From Phragmites australis (taxonomy: Eukaryota > Streptophyta > Magnoliopsida > Poales > Poaceae), in NCBI RefSeq assembly GCF_958298935.1, contig NC_084928.1, forward strand, positions 14,973,501 to 15,037,500: DNA of 64,000 nucleotides. Reading direction: 5' to 3'. The translations under genes were made by a program, and so were the position numbers. The notes under the pieces are model-generated. The model saw only the letters and a program-made list of their open reading frames with translations, was not told where the DNA came from and ran no database searches. This document shows, in pieces, positions 35,500 to 47,634 of the stretch (position 1 is the stretch's first letter; every line of letters begins with the position of its first letter).

Positions 35500-37009
35500 A
35501 CGATCCGTTTGCCCCGCGCTCCTTCGTCATCATGCGGTTCTAGGGATGACTGAGGTGGTGAAGGTAGGGCCAACTACGGAGGATTTTGTAGGGCCAGGTG
35601 GTCTACCTGTCGGTTGACCGATGGCCTGCAATCTTCAGACTGCCCCATGGGAGCCCCACCATTGGAGGCGAGAGCCGCCTGCCTCCCGAGGTACTCCTCT
35701 CGGAAGGTGGTGAGGGTTCGGCAGTTATCGATATTGTGCCCTCGTCTCGCGCCATGTAGAGTGCACTAGGATTCTTCCTCGGAACGCAGGTTTGGGGCGT
35801 GGCTTCGCTCCGGGAGGCCTTCGGAGCATTCTCAGCCGTGTCCCCTGGGGTGACTTTGGTTTAGAGCCTCGCGGCTTGGGCTGATATTGCTGACGTTTCG
35901 GTGTTGCCGCTGCTGCCCCGGCGGTAAGGGCCTCCTCGAAGCTCCTTTTGTCAGGGGAGCCAGGGTGTGTGACGATCCAGCCTGCGAGTGTGGTCTCTTG
36001 GTGCTGGCATGAGAAGCTTTGCCAGCTTGTGAGCGCCTCCGGTGGAGCTTTTCCTCCTCTGCCCGCGCATATTCCTCAATCTTGCTCATGAGGATTTCTA
36101 CCGTGCGTATTGGACGCCGGTTTAGTCGATCATACAGGGGGCCTTTGGCCAGGTCCTAGGTTGCGGCATCGATGACCGAAGAGTCTGATATGCCCCTAAT
36201 CTAGGCTTTGGTCTGGGAGAACCTTTAGAAATAGTCACGGAGGGTTACATCTGGCCCCTACCTGATAATGAACAGGCTGCCGGAGGTTACTGGTTTGATG
36301 AAGGTGTCCTGGAAGTTGTTGCGAAAGAGGTCTCGGAGTTGGGACTAGTTGTGAATGGTGCTGGGGTCTAGTGCCAAGAACCAGCGTATGGTCACCCCTT
36401 CTAGGGCGAGGGGGAAGCATTTAGCCATGGTGGCCAGAATACCCCCCTGGCCTCTATGGCTAGGGCGTAGGATCGGGCAAACTCGTCGGGGTCTGAATTG
36501 CCTTTAAACTTGGGCAACTTTGAGGTCCAAAAACCCTCCGGGAAGGGTATGGCCTGCAAGTCGACTCGCTGGGGAGAGTCATGGTCCTGCAGGGGTCCTC
36601 ACGACGCCGGCCTCATGGCCCCGGGGATCGAACAAGTCGTGTCCTTGTGCCGAGGGGCTTGCCTGTTTGTAGATCATGGGTCAAAAATGTGTCGGTCATC
36701 CTGGGAGTGGCGGCGGAGGTGTGGGCAGCTTCCTGCTCGGCCTGTAGGGCCATCCGAAGCTCCTCCATCTGTGCCAGGAGTGCCACAAAGAGTGATTGCT
36801 TCTCTGGTGGAGCGGTGTTTCCGGCGGTAGCGCCGGCCGTAGCCCCTAGGGGTGTAGCAGGGGCTTCGCCTGGCTGCTGTAGTTGTGGTTGGGTCGGTGG
36901 TGGCCGTAAGGTTCCCGTTCCCCCCGGCTGGGGGGCCGTTGTTGGTGCCGTTGTGACTGGGGTCGACCGCTGCCGATGCGGCCTTGGTGTTCTTTTTCTT
37001 GGGTGGCAT
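35500..37009 (-). pseudogene. gag, element B
   Basis: The ATG at 37009 lies about 25 bases past the primer-binding site and starts MPPKKKNTKAASAAV. The frame shifts near 36800; the true continuation reads APPEKQSLFVALLAQMEELR. The capsid domain is recognisable near 36420-36060 (FPLALEGVTIRWFLALDP, RDLFRNNFQDTF, GPLYDRLNRRP, MSKIEEYARAEEEKL) but carries five in-frame stops. 35832-36089 is a basic tail (HRRRSQAGKASHASTKRPHS). Gag would form the particle; this copy cannot. Confidence 0.8.
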
Positions 37010-37032
37010 CCTACCTCTCTTATCACTTCTGT

Positions 37033-37052
37033 GTTCGAATCCCCACAGACGG
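37033..37052 (-). other. Primer-binding site of element B
   Basis: The minus strand reads CCGTCTGTGGGGATTCGAAC a few bases after the 5' LTR. The CCGTCTGTGGGGA core is familiar from Tat-like plant gypsy elements. I do not name the priming tRNA. Confidence 0.75.
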
Positions 37053-37057
37053 CACGC

Positions 37058-37868
37058 TGTTGGAGCAAGAGTTCGTCTTGCCGCAGCAAATACAGCGAGA
37101 GTTTCTTCTAAGGAGGTTACTCAAGCTTGGAGACAAAGTTTGAAAGGAAGGAACACCACAAGTATATTGATGGGAGGAAAATGGATCGATCTGGGGGAGA
37201 ATCACAAGTTTGCTGTGATGCATGTTTTGTGTTCGTCCTTTGCCCAGAGGACCATGGCTTCCAATTTATAGGACCAGGCGTAGCTTGGCGTACAAGTTAT
37301 CATAATGTACAAAATATCCGGGATCCGACCAAATTACTGAGCCTTATCCCGGATGATTACCTTCTATCCTATCATGTCGAGAGATAAATATCCAACATGG
37401 TAATATCATGGTGCTTGCCCCCTGAAGGGGGCGAGCCGGTCTCCAATTGCGGCCCAGGGCCACACCGTCAGGGGTGTTAGGATAGGTACCATCATGTTGG
37501 GGTGTCAGAACGGTGTCCACTAGCCTAGGCATTTAATACCGGTCACTTCCTCTCAGGCAAAGTACGACTGGTTCTTGCCTTTTGGCAGATTTTTCTTGAG
37601 GTCTGATGACTCACCCAGTAACCTCTGGGAAGCGGCCCAGGCAACGGGAGGCCAAAGCCTCGAGGACCAGGCCTTTGGGAGGCGGAACTCCGGAAGGCTG
37701 GTGCTTTGGAAGGGGGAGGCTTGAGGCCGAAGCCTCAAAGTCCGAACCTTCGGGAGGGTGAGCTCCGGAAGGTCGGGGCTTCGGAAGGCAGGAACAGGCT
37801 CAGCCTTTGGGAGGCTGAGCTATTTAAGCCAAGGGGGCATTGGGGGTCCTTAATAACGACCCCCAACA
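37058..37868 (-). repeat. 5' LTR of element B (811 bp)
   Basis: TGTTGGAGC...CCCCAACA, next to the primer-binding site on one side and the AGCTC target duplication on the other. Where the other family LTRs have TATAAATA, this copy has TATAAATT (37263-37270, minus). Confidence 0.94.
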
Positions 37869-37873
37869 AGCTC

Positions 37874-39480
37874 CAAATTCAGCCAAATTTGATGAATTTG
37901 TTGCAACTAGAGTCAAATCTTTGCAAATCTATCTATGTTCATCCAAATCCACATCAAATTCTTGCTTAGGATTCAAATTCAGGTCAAAATCACTCAATTT
38001 TCCTTAAAACCCGAAGCACTTGCTCATCTTGCTATCAATTCTATCTCTCAGATGGGTCGTGAGCACTGCAACAAGGGAAAAGCCATTGAGCAGCCGAAGA
38101 AAAAGAAGTCAAAGGCACAGAAAGAATGTGATCCTGCCATTTCTGTTGTAGATGTATTTGATACTTAATGAGGATTTTAGACCATAGACGACCGCTCTCT
38201 GCCGTGTCGGTCCACCCGCAATCGTTCTACCGCGGGGTCGGGCTTGAAGCCTTTTGACTTGTCAGATAGTTGGAAGATAGCTCATCAGGAGGCAGAGACA
38301 GAGGAGGAGGAGGAGCAAACTCAAAGGGAGCTACCCCAGCAATAGCTAGAGCAACAGCCTCCAGCATAGGGTGAGATTCGCTTGTGTAACTTGATGCCCT
38401 TCAATTCACCAAGCATCAAGAAGTTGAGATTCGTGCCAGTCGAGGAGTGGTTTACCCCATACAGAGATGAGGGGGTAAATCCTAGGTTTTGGACCATTCT
38501 GCAGGAGAGTTTTCATGCATCTTACTTGAGGTGGATGGTTAGTTTGAGCAAGCATAAGATGCTCAACTTGCACTTCATGCAGTTGGCTACAGGAGGAGTT
38601 GACTTGAGACCTCTCTTTGATGTCTTCCCATGACTCTCAGCTCTACTTATAGATGTGGACATATATGTTGAGGAGTGGGTCAGAGTCTTCTATACTACTG
38701 TGTGGATTGAGCTGGAACGCAACTTCATTCAGTTCATGTTTGAGGTAGAGCAGATGAGGTTGTACAGGAGTAACATTCTTGAGGCTTTGGGGATCTAGGC
38801 AAGTGCTAGATGCCTTCACAAGGTCATTCATCTGAACGCCAACCCCCCTCATTGTGGTCTTGTTGGTGGTGTCGTCCCTACAAATGATGAGATCAGATCT
38901 CTATTCAGGCAGCTCTTTGTCCTAGGTTCTCCTTGTTTGCCAGGCATGCTTACACCTGAGGCGAAGGCTATTGATATGGCCATGAGGTGCAGTTTGTTGC
39001 CACAGATCAGATATGCCAAGTCGATCACCAGCTTGCAACAGTGGCTCATCCTATCTTTTCTCACACACCATTAGTTCGACATAGTGGACTTGATACTGTG
39101 TGAGATAGAGGATGTCATAGCAGACGGGATGACTATGGCCAGACAATAGTTGTATGCCCACTTCATATCTCATATGCTTTCTCACTCTGTCAGGTTCCTA
39201 GATTTCCTTTAGACATATGAGCAGTCATCGAGTTACTTCATGGAGTATATTCCTACTGCTCCTTCAAACAGTAGAGTTGCTAGGTTTCACACTCAGGAGC
39301 AAGTCCCAATTACAGAGAGAGAGAGAGAGAGAGAGAGTTGCAGTTGAGGACCAGGCCCTAGTTGAGGCCGAGGCAAAGTTACCTCAAACATTCTTTGACT
39401 TGGACAGTGACAGTGACTCACACGACGTGGCTCCTTGGGGTTGGGCTCAAACAAGCCACATGCTTTGACCATTTTATCAG
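37874..39480 (+). pseudogene. Unrecognised plus-strand retroelement-like ORF, decayed
   Basis: Sequence continuing the element at 23524-24781 after the element B insertion. An ATG at 38053 opens MGREHCNKGKAIEQPKKKKS and stops after 38 residues. The next open stretch (38382-38633) reads LRFVPVEEWFTPYRDEGVNP and HFMQLATGGVDLRPLFDVFP. After a stop come DVDIYVEEWVRVFYTTVWIE and FMFEVEQMRLYRSNILEALG, then IDMAMRCSLLPQIRYAKSIT. This resembles proteins annotated as 'putative plant transposon protein' in grasses; I cannot place the family firmly. Several stops interrupt it. An (AG)12 run at 39314-39337 lies in its 3' part. Confidence 0.5.
39314..39337. repeat. (AG)12 microsatellite
   Basis: Twelve AG units within the decayed ORF, giving an Arg-Glu repeat in the surrounding reading frame. 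Confidence 0.95.
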
Positions 39481-41021
39481 CCCAACCCCTAAATAGATTA
39501 GCCTTTTGGCCTCCTGATCATCGGGGCAAAGTACTGTTTGGATGGGCTGTTAACTGAATAGTAGGGCCCACTTGTCAGCATTGACCATGGGGCCCACCGG
39601 TCACTTTATAGTGGGACCCACCTGTGGGCCTCACTAGTGAACAACACCTTTTTATGTTAATCTTCCAAGAACCATATCTCCTCCATTTTAACTCTAATTT
39701 TGGCAATTCTTTCACCGATATTCCTCTAAAATCATAATCTATCCCCTGCCAAATCTTTTTTTTAGCGTGTTTTATTTTCTTGTTTGTTATGTATTTCGTG
39801 TTGCATCATTTAAACTAGAATTAGATATAACTCTTTTAGCTAGTTGATAACTAGTAGTGGTGTGAAGTAATTCAATAACCATGTTTAGGTTATAATCATA
39901 GATTATTCTCTTATGTTAATGTAGCTTAAGCGTAAGTTTAAACCTTTTGTTAATTAGCATAGTTTTTTTAGAATAAACTAAAGGTTTACTTTTAGTTATT
40001 TTTTAGAATAGATTATTATTTCATGCTATAAGTCTATAGATTTAATCCTAGTATAATTAATTAATAAGTTAACCAGTTTTGCTGCTAGATAAATAAATAC
40101 CGGTCTTTAGAATATAATAAAATAATTTAACATTGGTAATTAATTAATTAAATACCCTTTTTAAGAAGAGTTGTTTAACCTAATTAATTAATTACACGTA
40201 TGCTATTGCAATAATAATAGTTTATAGCTTAATTAGAGTTGCAATTAGGTAATACAAGGTAATTAAGAATGGTTATTATATAACCTTAGTTTAGTGCTAT
40301 AGCTTAGATTAATTAATCGACATTTAAGCACATATAATCATCTAAAGGTATATATGTATACATGCTCACATACATATAGACGTAAGTATCACACGTATGT
40401 AGATGTCTATACACATGCACTCACCTACATAGAAACCCTAACTGTCGCTTTCCGGCACTTAAGCTATTAGACGCTCACCAAGTTGATAGTAACTTGATTA
40501 GGATTTCTCATAAGTTAATGAAAAACTAGGCTAACAACTTGACCTAGATTCATTAGATAACCTTGCTAGACTCCATACATCAATTTTGCATAGCTAAGAG
40601 TAGCCGATTGTCTTCCCGATAGGTTAGGTTTCGTCATTCTCCCAGTCATTCTTCTTTCTCTTTGGTGTTCATTTGATTTTGTTCTAGTGTTCCTTTACTT
40701 AGTTTATGTGCGCTTTTTTGTCGTTAATCTGTGGCAACTCGAAGCCAAGAATCTAAGAAAGGATGCGAAGAAGGAATTGAAGGCGAAACCCAATGATGAA
40801 GAACCCGAGAGACATGACTGAGAAAGAATTCACCTTCGTCGAGGAAAGTCCTAACTCCTTGATCATATGGAACCCATGTTGCAGTATAATAAAATGACAA
40901 ACTAAAACCTGGTAGTTATACATGCATGCTATATAATGGTTTCTCTTTAAATGCTAGTATTAGTTATAACCTATTTACTGAGCCATACTAGAATCACAAC
41001 TCGAAATATTCAAATAGTAAC
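39481..41021 (+). repeat. Gypsy LTR-like sequence, segment 1 of 3
   Basis: AT-rich noncoding. Near 39660-39740 (ATATCTCCTCCATTTTAACTC, CTCTAAAATCATA) and near 40850-40880 (CTCCTTGATCATATGGAACC) it matches the order seen in Tekay-like LTR copies 2 and 3. It is interrupted by the Sirevirus insertion (CCTAG at 41022-41026). Its left border is not defined. Confidence 0.5.
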
Positions 41022-41026
41022 CCTAG

Positions 41027-42760
41027 TGTGAGGAATGATGACGTCCTAAGAGGGGGTAAATTAGGACACTTAAAAACCTAAACCAAATTGACTCCAAAAA
41101 CTTCACAAGATAAATCTATCTAAATTTCTATCTAAATGTGCTCTAGTTTTATCTAGTGTATCTACTATGCTGCTCAAGAGGATTGCAACCTACTCTAGTA
41201 AGGTAAATTGCAAGAATATAAATGCAGAAATGTAAATAAGCTAGAGAGACAAACTCAGCATAAGAGATTTTTGTCGCGTGGTATCCATGGCATGAATGCC
41301 ACTCCTAGTCCACGTTGGAGCTCCACCAAGGATATGCTCCCGGTCGACACCCGGTCATGGCTCTTGAGCAACCAAGTCACCAAGGCAAGGCCTCAAACCG
41401 GATGAACCGCTAAGCCACAAAGGCAAGGCCTCACCACTAGCCTCTCTTCCAGTCACTTGCCGCCTTGATCACTTCAGAGCTTGAGCCACCAAGGCAAGGG
41501 TCTCACGTTCCTATACACGTGTCTTGTCGCTACTCAACACCAAGATAGAGGGTCAAGAAGTCTGAGCCACCAAGGCCCAAGATGCCGGCGAGTCACCAAG
41601 ACTCCAAGGTGTCGATGTACCTCTAGGTACAAGCTCGGATCACTTCTTGATCCACTCTCTAGGCAGCAATCACCTAGCAACACTGTCTCTAGGCCTAATA
41701 GCACTAATCACTTCCTAATCTCTGTACTATTTGCCTTGGATGATCACTTTTAGCACTTTGGTGGCTTGGATGTCTTCTCAAGTGTCTCTATGCTTCTCTG
41801 GACTCAAGCACCTTCAAATTACTGAGTGGAGAGGTATTTATAGCCTCAACCTTGCCAACTAGCTTTTTTTCCCAACAGCTCAAAAAAGTTGTTAACACCG
41901 GATGATGCGGTGAGAACAGTAGTACTAACACCGGATCATTCGATAAGTACATCTTTAGAAACTAGCCGTTGGATTCCCACTCAAAGTCATCTTGAACACC
42001 GGACTATCTAGCGTAACCTTTAAACCATCATCGGACTATCCGGTGAGTTATCTTGAGCCAACTGAGCCACTTCATTCTTCTCTACACAAAATACTCCAGT
42101 GTGATCCTCTGCTGTACACACTTCCCATCACCGGACCTTCCAGTCTGCTGTTCTCTAATCTTCAACACCTGCAACCCTCTCTGCAAGAATTGCTCCAGTG
42201 CAAACCTCTGGTGTATACATCACCTATCACCGGACCATCCGATGAGGTATTCTTCGATCTTCAACTCTTGGAAACTCTTTTGTAGGAAATACTCTAATGT
42301 GAAGCATCCAAGGTGTACAACACAGGTGAGTTAATCTTTGTTCTTCTGTGCTTGGATTCTCGTCTGCAAGAAATGCTCTGGTGCTTTATACCCTTCATCA
42401 CTTAACTATCTGGTGCCTTCAAATCTTTCTTCCCCAAGGTAACTCTGCTACATAAATGCTCCAATGAGTTCAACACATAGAGCACTAGACTATCTGGTGA
42501 AATCATCAGCCTTCACTTTGCCTCTAGACAAAATACTCTGGTGAGTTCAACCTTTGAACACCGGACCATCCGATGTAGTTTTTTTGTCCTGTACTCATCC
42601 AATTCAATCAATCTTGAGTTCATCTGTGGTGGTTTCTTCATGCATTGCATCCATGAGACCTACTAAAGCATATACTTGATAAACGTGTTAGTCGCATTGA
42701 CTATGTTGTCATTAATCATCAAAATCACATACATGGCCTAATAGGGCAATTTTCACTATA
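41027..42760 (-). repeat. 3' LTR of the Sirevirus-type element (1734 bp)
   Basis: Plus-strand view TGTGAGGAATG...TTTCACTATA; the terminal CA has become TA. Contains TATAAATA (minus) at 41835-41842 and several CACCGGACCATCCG-type motifs. Aligns along its length with 45981-47634. Confidence 0.9.
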
Positions 42761-44079
42761 ACCTCCCCCTTTTTGATGATTGATGAAAACACATCCAAAT
42801 AAGTGACAAATAAATAAATGATACCAATTGTAAAGAGCATAAAACCTTACCACATTGCTTAGATGCATGTTCTTACCAGTTAGTCCCCCTTTTGTTGAGG
42901 CTCCCCCTTTCTCCATTGCCACTTTCTCCCTTGGTTGACCCATGTAAGAGCTCCTCCACTGCATGCTTTTGATACCAAATGTAGATAAGTCCCCCTTTAT
43001 CAACCTTGGCATCTTGCTTGTTCTCCACTAGGCATGTCTCTTGTTTTGGTCGTCAAACTTCTCCCCCTTTGTCAACAATCTGAAAAAAGGCTACGAACAC
43101 AAGTTGAACTAGAGGAAGAGCATTAGAGAACATGGGAGAGACTTCATAAATCATGATCCAATGAAATGATACAGATTGAAGGGATACCACTTGCGAGGAT
43201 ACAATTTCAAGAAAATGTCACCAATTGAAACGAAAACACACATATCACAATTCATGAAACTCACATAATATGATTTAAACTCTCCCTATATGTGTGCATA
43301 CATATGATAAGAGAGAGATATATGCACAACTAGACAATATGTTAAGATGGAAGTTTAAGTCATATTATGCATTAAGGTAGCTTAAATGAACAAATGAATT
43401 GATAATGATATCAATTAAAGTCTTTAAGCATTGCATACCTCCGAGACATGTTGATAGCTCTATAAGACTACAAAAGATATATCTAGCAACACATGTTAGT
43501 CTTAAAATCACAACATATAGGATATCCTCCCCCTAAATGTACATACAAGTGTTGAATACTTGTGAGATATGCACTTGTCACTGATAACAATGGAGAATTT
43601 ACTCGATAGATTGGACTCATGGCACATAAATGATATCAAATGTAAGACTAGTGTCATGAAAAAAACCTACCACTAATAAACCATGTAGTTTGCTCATGTG
43701 TTAGATGGAAGCACACGCAACCTACCATATGAAAGACCTACACTAGGCATTGCAAAAAATTAAAATATGCATATGCAATCCTAGATAAGGAAAAGTAACT
43801 AGACGCAGCACAAAATTCATGAACAAAAATCTAGCTACTATTAGCTCTATTAAATTTGGATGGGAGATGTTGGGTATATGATGATCATGATCTTCGTTAA
43901 TGCGTCCAAACTTGTACACTTGGCTTCTTTGCTTGAATCTTCACCTCATTTTGTGTGCCAAGTCGCCAACTCCCCTGAGCCAACCCTTGCCTTAAAATAT
44001 TCTTTGAAACCCAAATCAATTGGGACCCCTTCATATTGGTGATGACTTCCTTGGACATCCAAATGGGTTGGTTCCACCA
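42761..44079 (-). other. Internal 3' region with repeated polypurine motifs
   Basis: No gene. Minus-strand AAAGGGGGA motifs occur at the LTR border (42763-42775) and near 42884-42893, 42901-42910, 42990-42998 and 43061-43070. Multiple polypurine-tract copies upstream of the 3' LTR are a published Sirevirus hallmark. Confidence 0.7.
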
Positions 44080-45914
44080 CTATTCCTCTCTCCCAACCTT
44101 GTTCACAACCACCTTGCCATTGTCCTTCTTTTTGAGCTTGTAGAGATTGCTCTTAGCCTTGATCTTGTAGTTGTGATTGGTGTAGAAGGTGGAGGTCATG
44201 TTGGAGAGATTCATCACAATCTTCTTCTTCTTGGTATCCTTCTTGATTTGCTTGCATTGGAAGGACTTGTGACCTTCTTGATGGCATTTGTATAATGTCA
44301 CAGTGGATCACTCTACATGCTTATTCACCATAGTAGCACGGTTATCTTGAAGAGGTTGGTCATGTTCTTTGCCTTTTAATCTTGCCAAATCCTTATTGAG
44401 CTTCTTCACTTCTTACTTGAGCTCATCATTTTCTTGTGTAATGAGTTTATTAGATAGTTCTACAAGAATATTCTCAACACATATCTCATTGCAAAGGGGT
44501 AAGCTAGATAAATCAATTAAATCATCACAAGAAGTGCAACATCCACCTTAGGGTTAAAAAGTGAGGTAAATTGCATCAAAAGGACTTTAGATTGAGATTC
44601 AATGTACTCAACTCTTGCCTTAACCTCTTCATACTCCTTGTTTAGCAATTTGAATTTGCTCAAGAATTGTTTAAAATTAGAAATAAATGTAGTATGGATG
44701 TCATTAAGTGCATTGAATTTCTTAAGTTCTTTAGATTATTTTTTAAAGGCCCTTTGTTGCTCATTGATTAAATCAAGAAGTTCTTGTTGAAATGGGGAAT
44801 CCTCATTAGATTCATCATCACTCACATCACTTTCCATACCTTTAGCCACAATGAACTGGTGTGATGACGACTTGCGTGATAACGACCTTGAGGAAGAGCT
44901 TCTCTTCGAGGAGTGGGTGGCGAAACTCTCATCACTTGAGCTTGAATCTTCATCTTCACTCACCCATCTTCCCATACTTTCAAATGCTTTGGCTCTTCCC
45001 CTTGTCTCCCTCTTGCTCTTGGTCTTCTTCTTATTCTTGATGTGATCAATTGTTTTTGACAAAGTCTTTCATGCAGATTCAGTTATCAATCTTGGCATTG
45101 GTATTCTTGATGTTCTTGTCTACTTGAGAGATGAGCTTGGTGACTTTGGGATCCATCTCTTCATTGCTTGATGTTCTTTGCTCATCATCTTCATTACTCT
45201 CTTCATTTTCATCTTCATCTTCATCATTTTCGCTTGATCTTGACTCTTGCTCTTGCCTCTTCATCTTTGCCTTCATATATTGGCATGGTGCTTGCTTTCT
45301 TGTGAGAGCAAGGTTCAAGGCATCGGATGAAGAAGAAGCTTCTACCCTCATATTCATGGTCATCTCATGGGCGGTGATCTTACCAAGCACTTGACTTGGA
45401 GTCACCTTCTTGATGTTATTGTTGTCGTAGATGATGGAGACTATCAACTTGTACTTCGAAAGAAGAGCTTGTGCAGTATTCTTCTCACCACTTGATCATC
45501 ATAAATTTGCGTCAAACCTAACCCATTGATCTCATCGACAAGAATATTCAATGTGACTAAATATCATTAGCATTTTTATGGGGTAGTTGTTTGATGCCAT
45601 TAAGCATAGTACAAGCACATGATATTTCTCATTGCGCACATCTTTTGTGCCTTCATGTATTTCAATGAGATTAGTACAAATATCATGTGTATTGGTGAGA
45701 GAACAAACATGATTAAATGCATCAATATTTAAAGATGATAAAAGAATACTCTTTGCCAATATATCTATTTGCCTCTCCTTGTTGGTGATGCGAGGTCTCA
45801 TCCCTTCCTTGGTGACCTCCAAACATTTAAACCTCGGGCTTGCAAATAACAAGACAATAGATTTCTAACGGTAGAAGTTTGTGCATCGAAAAGTGGAGCA
45901 CTATGGGTATCCAT
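44080..45914 (-). pseudogene. Sirevirus gag, frameshifted
   Basis: The ATG at 45914 opens MDTHSAPLFDAQTSTVRNLL, then SCYLQARGLNVWR. A frameshift leads to VTKEGMRPRITNKERQIDIL and NIDAFNHVCSLTNTHDICTN (45532-45852), the UBN2-like capsid part. 45079-45447 gives KKVTPSQVLGKITAHEMTMN and a highly acidic stretch. 44736-45062 gives FESMGRWVSEDEDSSSSDES. 44080-44301 contains LYKCHQEGHKSFQC, a zinc knuckle whose first cysteine has become leucine. The order matches Sirevirus gag, but no intact frame remains. Confidence 0.8.
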
Positions 45915-45966
45915 CCAACCTTGGACGTCACAACTCTAAGCGGTTAAACCTAATCAAGAGTGAGAG

Positions 45967-45979
45967 GCTCAGATACCAC
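45967..45979 (-). other. Primer-binding site of the Sirevirus-type element
   Basis: The minus strand reads TGGTATCTGAGCC, one mismatch from the initiator tRNA-Met site (TGGTATCAGAGCC), one base from the LTR end at 45981. Confidence 0.85.
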
Positions 45980-45980
45980 T

Positions 45981-47634
45981 TGTGAGGATTAGTGACATCC
46001 TTAGAGAGGGTGAATTAGGACACTTAAAATCCTAAACCAAAATGGCTCCAAAAAATTCACAAGAAAAACCTATCTCAATTTCTATCTAAATGTGCTCTAG
46101 GTTTATCTAGTGTGTCTACTCTACCACTCAAGAGGATTGCAACCTACTCTAGCAAGGTAAATTGCAAGAATATAAATAAGCTAGAGATATAAACTCAGCA
46201 TAAGAGATTTTTATCTCGTGGTATCGATAGCATGAATGTCACTCCTAGTCCACGTTGGAGCTCCACCAAAGATATGCTCCCGGTCGGCACCCGATCACAG
46301 CTCTTGAGCCACCAAGTCACCAAGGCAAGGCCTCAAGCTGGATGATCCGCTAAACAACAAAGGCAAGGCCTCACTACTAATCTCTCTTTCGTTCACTCCA
46401 CACCAAGTCTGAGGGTCAACAAGCTTAAGCCTCTAAGGCCTAAGATACCGGTTAGTCACCAAGACTCCAAGGTGCCAGCATACCTCTCGGTACAAGCTCA
46501 GATCACTCATTCATCTACTCTCTATACAGTAATCACCTAGTAACACTCTCTCTAGGCCTAATAGCACTAATCACTCCCTAATCTATGTGCTAATTGCCTT
46601 GGATGATCACTTTTGGCACTTTGGTAGTTTGTATGTCCTCTCAAGTGTCTCTGCGTTTCTCTGAACTCAAGCACCTTTAAATGACTGAGTGGAGAAGTAT
46701 TTATAGCTTCAAACTCGCCAATAAGCCATTTTTCCTACGGCTCAGAAAAGCTGTTAATACCAGATGATACGGTGAGAACAGTAGTACTAACACCGGATCA
46801 TTCAGTGAGTACATATTCAGAAACTAACCGTTGGACTCCCACTCAAAGTCATCCTAAACATCGAACTATCTGACGTAACCTTCAAACAATCACCAGACTA
46901 TCCAGTGAGTTATCTTGAACCAACCGAGCCACTTCATTCTTCTATGCCCAAAATACTCCAGTGTAATCCTCTAGTGTACACATTTCCCATAACCGGACCT
47001 TCTGGTCTATTGTTCTCCAACTTCAACACCTGCAACCCTCTTTGCAAGAATTGCTCTGGTGTAAGCCTTTGGTGTACACAATACCTACACCGAACCATCA
47101 GGTGAGGTATTTTTTGATCACCAACTCTTGAAAATGCTTCTACAGAAAATACTCTGGTGTGAAGCATCCAGTGTGTACAACATAGACACTGGACCTTCTG
47201 CTGAGTTGATCTTTGTTCTTCTATGCTTGGATTCTCCTCTACAAGAATGCTCTTGTGCTTTATACCCTTCATCACTGAACTATCTAGTGCCTTCAAATCT
47301 TTCTGCCTCAAGGTAAGTCTGTTGCATAAATGCTCTAGTGAGTTCAACACATAGAGCACTGGACTATCTTGTGAAGTCATCAGCCTTCACTTTGCCGTTG
47401 GATAAAATACTCTGGTGAGTTCAACCCCTGAACACCTGACCAGCCAGTACAGTCATTTTGTCCAGAACTTGTCCAGTTTAATCATTCTTGAGTTTGAGTG
47501 CGGTGGCTTTTTTGTGCATTGCATCCATGAGACCTACTAAAGCATATACTTGACAAACATGTTAGTTCTATTGACTATGATGTCACTAATGACCAAAATC
47601 ACATACATGGCCTTATAGGGCCATTTTCGCTACA
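45981..47634 (-). repeat. 5' LTR of the Sirevirus-type element (1654 bp)
   Basis: Plus-strand view TGTGAGGATTAG...TTTCGCTACA; TATAAATA (minus) at 46698-46705. Clearly diverged from the 3' LTR throughout, so the insertion is old. Confidence 0.9.

Larger units (their letters stand above)
24782..37868 (-). mobile_element. Tat-like Ty3/gypsy element B, complete, TSD AGCTC
   Basis: Two LTRs (24782-25594 and 37058-37868) enclose, on the minus strand, a primer-binding site, gag, protease, reverse transcriptase, RNase H and integrase, then a repeat spacer and an opposite-strand accessory gene. The host bases AGCTC stand at 24777-24781 and again at 37869-37873, a perfect 5-bp target-site duplication. 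Total length is about 13.1 kb. An internal duplication repeats the integrase (29545-30732). All genes carry stops or frameshifts. By eye the two LTRs differ about once per 8-10 bases in their first 230 bases, so the insertion is old. Confidence 0.93.
41027..47634 (-). mobile_element. Sirevirus-type copia element lacking pol
   Basis: Minus-strand element with LTRs at 41027-42760 (3') and 45981-47634 (5'), primer-binding site next to the 5' LTR, a gag region, and a polypurine tract next to the 3' LTR. The internal part is only 3.2 kb and shows no protease, integrase or reverse transcriptase. Flanks are CCTAG (41022-41026) and TCTAG (47635-47639), a TSD with one mismatch. Sirevirus assignment rests on the gag sequence, the LTR opening (GAGGGGGTAAATTAGGACACTT-type) and repeated polypurine motifs before the 3' LTR. 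Confidence 0.85.

Noticed and set aside
37031..37057. tRNA-like segment GTTCGAATCCCCACAGACGG
   Set aside because: It is the primer-binding site of element B, not a tRNA gene; no cloverleaf surrounds it.
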